A stretch of 7,457 nucleotides of DNA from Nitrospira sp. (GTDB lineage: Bacteria > Nitrospirota > Nitrospiria > Nitrospirales > Nitrospiraceae): assembly GCA_029858925.1 (NCBI GenBank), contig JAOUEB010000057.1:1-7457 (forward strand), written 5' to 3'. The stretch's first letter is position 1, and each line of letters opens with the position of its first letter. The notes beneath the pieces are model-generated. The model was not told the origin of the DNA and did no database searches. It saw nothing but the letters and a program-made list of their open reading frames with translations. A program made the position numbers and the translations under genes. Below are positions 5,591 through 7,457 of this stretch, one piece after another.

Positions 5591-7212
5591 CAGGCGTTGT
5601 CCTTCTCGAATGGAATCCATGCGCAGATCTTCGTGCCGTCCGCCGGCCTGGAATGGATGCGGAGGAATCCATTGAGCAGCCGCAATCGCTCCTGCATGCT
5701 GGTCAAGCCTAACCCCATGTGATGGGCGCTCTTGTCGCTCGCGTCAAATCCCTTGCCGTTATCGGTCACGGACAGGCCGACTCCCTTGGATGAACCGCCC
5801 AGTTTCACGGTTGCCTCGGTGGCACAGGCATGTTTGACGACGTTTTGAAGGCTTTCCTGTAACACGCGGAACAGACAGGTGGAATGGTCCATCGGCAGTG
5901 ACCCGGATACGCGATTCGCCTTCAACAACACAGAAAGTCCGGTCCGCTTGGTGACCTCACGGATGTGGTCCTCGACGGCCGGTTGCAGTCCCGCATGTTG
6001 CAACAGAGACGGGTGGAGTTTGTAGGCGAGGTTATGGAGGTCATCGGACAGCCGCTCGAGTTGCTCACGAACCGGCTCCAAAGCTTGTCCGATTAGTTCT
6101 GGCAAGAGAGGCGGCTGTTGTTCGAGCGACGCCACATCGAGCACCAGCGCGGCCATCCGCTGGCTAAAATCATCGTGCAGGTCGCGCGCAATTCGCTGGC
6201 GCTCGCTGTCCTGGGCCTTGATAAGTGTGGAGGTCAGGTCTTGCAGCTGCGCCCGCTGCCGCTGCAGTTCCAGCTGATTCTGCTGCAGCGTCTGCTCAAC
6301 CAGCTTGCGTTCATTGATATTGGTGATAATGCCGCCGACCGCATAGATGTTCCCCGATTTGTCTCGCATAGGAAATTTCACGGCGATTGTCGTGTGGGGG
6401 CCGTCCGCATAGAGCGGTGTCTCCTCAAATTCCATGGCTGTTCCGGCTTCGAGTACCGTGAGATCGTGGGTTCGAAACTGATCGGCCTGTTCGCGCGGGA
6501 ATAGCTCCTCGTCCGTCTTGCCCACAATACTGTTGTGATCGAGTCGGAATGCCTCCTCGAATCGGCGGTTCACATAGAGATACCGTCCATCGGTCGCTTT
6601 GATGAACGCCAGATTCGCGGCATGGTCGAGGAATGTGCGAAACCGTTCCTCGCTCTCGGTCAACGCCGCATTGGCCCGTTCCAGCTCCCCCGTTCGCTCA
6701 CGGACTCGGCGCTCCAGCTTTTCTTGAGCATCCCGCAAGGCTTCCTCGGCGCGTTTGCGCTCAGTGATGTTGCTGCCGATCGTCAACAGGCAGCGTGTCT
6801 TCCCCAGCATGACCACGTCAGTGGAGAGGAGAAAGTGGAGAAGGTCTCCGCTTTTCGTCCGCATCGACACATCGAGATTTCGTACAGACCGCTCGGATTT
6901 GAGGCGATCGATCAATCGCACTCGATCTTGGAGGTTGGGCCAAATGTTCAGGAGAAATGTCGTCTGACCGATCACCTCGTCGCGCCGAAACCCGAACATC
7001 TCCAGGCAGGCGTCGTTGATATCGAGGCAGCGACCGGTCTCCAATTCCGTCACGCCCATAGGATGGGGACTCAGCCGAAACGCCATGGCCAAGAATTCAT
7101 CTTTCAAAACAGGGAGGATCGGCCTACGTGCGCGCGCGGCGGTACTTGGTACAGGCGAAGGGCGAGCCTTCCCTCTTGCGCGCCGTTTGTTCTTGGTGGT
7201 TTGCGGTGCCAT
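5590..7212 (-). CDS. PAS-PAS sensor histidine kinase, HisKA_3 type
   Basis: This is a 540-aa cytoplasmic sensor kinase without membrane segments. The order is a basic N-terminal tail (1-31), PAS 1 (about 40-150, ending ITERKRAEEAL), a coiled coil (150-188), PAS 2 (about 190-302, ending NINERKLVEQTL), a coiled coil (302-335), a HisKA_3 dimerisation domain with phosphoacceptor H346 in RIARDLHDDFSQRM, and a HATPase (about 445-535) with N457 in LQESLQNVVKHA, VTDNGKGFD (484-490) and GLGLTSMQERLRLL. The ligand of the PAS domains cannot be read from sequence. HisKA_3 kinases pair with NarL/LuxR regulators, which agrees with the gene overlapping its stop by one base. The ribosome site before ATG 7212 is poor, so a downstream start (for example 7086) cannot be excluded, but the upstream start keeps the full N-terminus before PAS 1. 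Confidence 0.96.
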   Translation of the reverse strand: MAPQTTKNKRRARGKARPSPVPSTAARARRPILPVLKDEFLAMAFRLSPHPMGVTELETGRCLDINDACLEMFGFRRDEVIGQTTFLLNIWPNLQDRVRLIDRLKSERSVRNLDVSMRTKSGDLLHFLLSTDVVMLGKTRCLLTIGSNITERKRAEEALRDAQEKLERRVRERTGELERANAALTESEERFRTFLDHAANLAFIKATDGRYLYVNRRFEEAFRLDHNSIVGKTDEELFPREQADQFRTHDLTVLEAGTAMEFEETPLYADGPHTTIAVKFPMRDKSGNIYAVGGIITNINERKLVEQTLQQNQLELQRQRAQLQDLTSTLIKAQDSERQRIARDLHDDFSQRMAALVLDVASLEQQPPLLPELIGQALEPVREQLERLSDDLHNLAYKLHPSLLQHAGLQPAVEDHIREVTKRTGLSVLLKANRVSGSLPMDHSTCLFRVLQESLQNVVKHACATEATVKLGGSSKGVGLSVTDNGKGFDASDKSAHHMGLGLTSMQERLRLLNGFLRIHSRPADGTKICAWIPFEKDNA

Positions 7213-7278
7213 GAGAGTGGGGCAATTCTAGGCCTCATGAGAAAGCCAAGCAAGAGCGGCAAGAGCCAAGCGGCCCGA

Positions 7279-7328
7279 TTAGTATGGCTCTAGTACGACT
7301 TGAACCGAATACTAGGACAAGGCCTAGT
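7279..7328 (-). promoter_or_regulatory. Cluster of TACTAG-like half-sites upstream of the kinase
   Basis: A perfect inverted repeat ACTAGG-6-CCTAGT lies at 7311-7328. Two further half-sites, TACTAG (7295-7290) and TACTAA (7284-7279) on the minus strand, are 11 bases apart, about one helical turn. The cluster sits 65-115 bases upstream of the kinase start and may also serve a divergent gene to the right. It is a candidate regulator-binding region, possibly autoregulatory for the LuxR-type protein. Confidence 0.5.
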
Positions 7329-7442
7329 GCCGCAGCCAGGCCCATTGCCTTAAAATTGATTCTCCAGCGTACGCCCATGAATCGTTCAATCTCAATGCAA
7401 TCGCTACTTCCCATGACCATCTATGAACAGGAGTATGTCTGT

Positions 7443-7457
7443 ATGCCCGCTTCAGTT
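7443..7457 (+). CDS. Possible start of a divergent gene, cut by window edge
   Basis: ATG 7443 (MPASV...) follows AGGAG (7429-7433) with a 9-nt spacing. An in-frame-shifted ATG at 7435 is too close to that site. Only five codons are visible, so nothing can be said of the product. If real, it would share the upstream region with the histidine kinase. Confidence 0.35.

Noticed and set aside
6535..7293. 252-codon plus-strand open frame
   Set aside because: It is antisense to the histidine kinase, whose domains and active-site motifs are all intact in the minus frame.
7235..7420. 61-codon minus-strand frame with a hydrophobic stretch
   Set aside because: It runs through the half-site cluster upstream of the kinase and has no ribosome site. 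The hydrophobic run (MGLAAALGLVLVF) alone is not enough.

Overview
The window most resembles a Nitrospira-type chromosome (phylum Nitrospirota). This is inferred from the style of the PAS histidine kinase/LuxR regulator pair and from a small LTWNQVFLAID protein that I associate with that genus; there is no rRNA or marker gene to prove it. Coding density is low and several loci are small, decayed or non-coding. By eye the left part (about 1-1580) is AT-richer than the right.

Left region (1-1625): a minus-strand gene for a C-x2-C/SH/C-x2-C (HNH-like) protein is followed by about 700 bases without a convincing gene. That stretch holds a 26-nt near-perfect palindrome, two small hairpins and a perfect 14-bp tandem repeat. 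It ends in a 45-nt 3' fragment of a tRNA, from the anticodon loop CTTTTAA (Lys, UUU) to CCA. An orphan 3' tRNA fragment with no 5' half is the classic scar of tyrosine-recombinase integration. Its orientation puts the integrated element to the left and the older chromosome to the right.

Middle region (1626-4945): a 56-aa protein at 1998-2168 has the ligand spacing of an AN1-type zinc finger, with a good ribosome binding site. A 33-nt perfect palindrome lies at 2422-2454. A receiver-domain response regulator (3005-3703) runs without a stop into a decayed 3' end of a type I restriction methyltransferase gene (hsdM). On the opposite strand, facing it, are two small genes: a 59-aa zinc-ribbon-like protein (4303-4124) and an 80-aa winged-helix-like protein (4730-4488). 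The receiver gene and the zinc-ribbon gene are preceded by the same 82-bp upstream module in inverted orientation: one block matches 29/33, a 26-nt linker is poorly conserved but equal in length, and a second block matches 23/23. The winged-helix gene carries a 14-nt core of the same module. I read these three genes as one small co-regulated set of signalling or regulatory proteins.

Right region (4946-7457): a cytoplasmic PAS-PAS-HisKA_3-HATPase histidine kinase and its NarL/LuxR-type response regulator are translationally coupled (TGATG overlap). Together they form a complete two-component system. Upstream of the kinase is a cluster of TACTAG-like half-sites that includes a 6-6-6 inverted repeat. 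The same CTAGT core recurs in the three upstream modules, so the kinase/regulator pair is a candidate controller of the small genes (inference). A divergent gene may start at the right edge.
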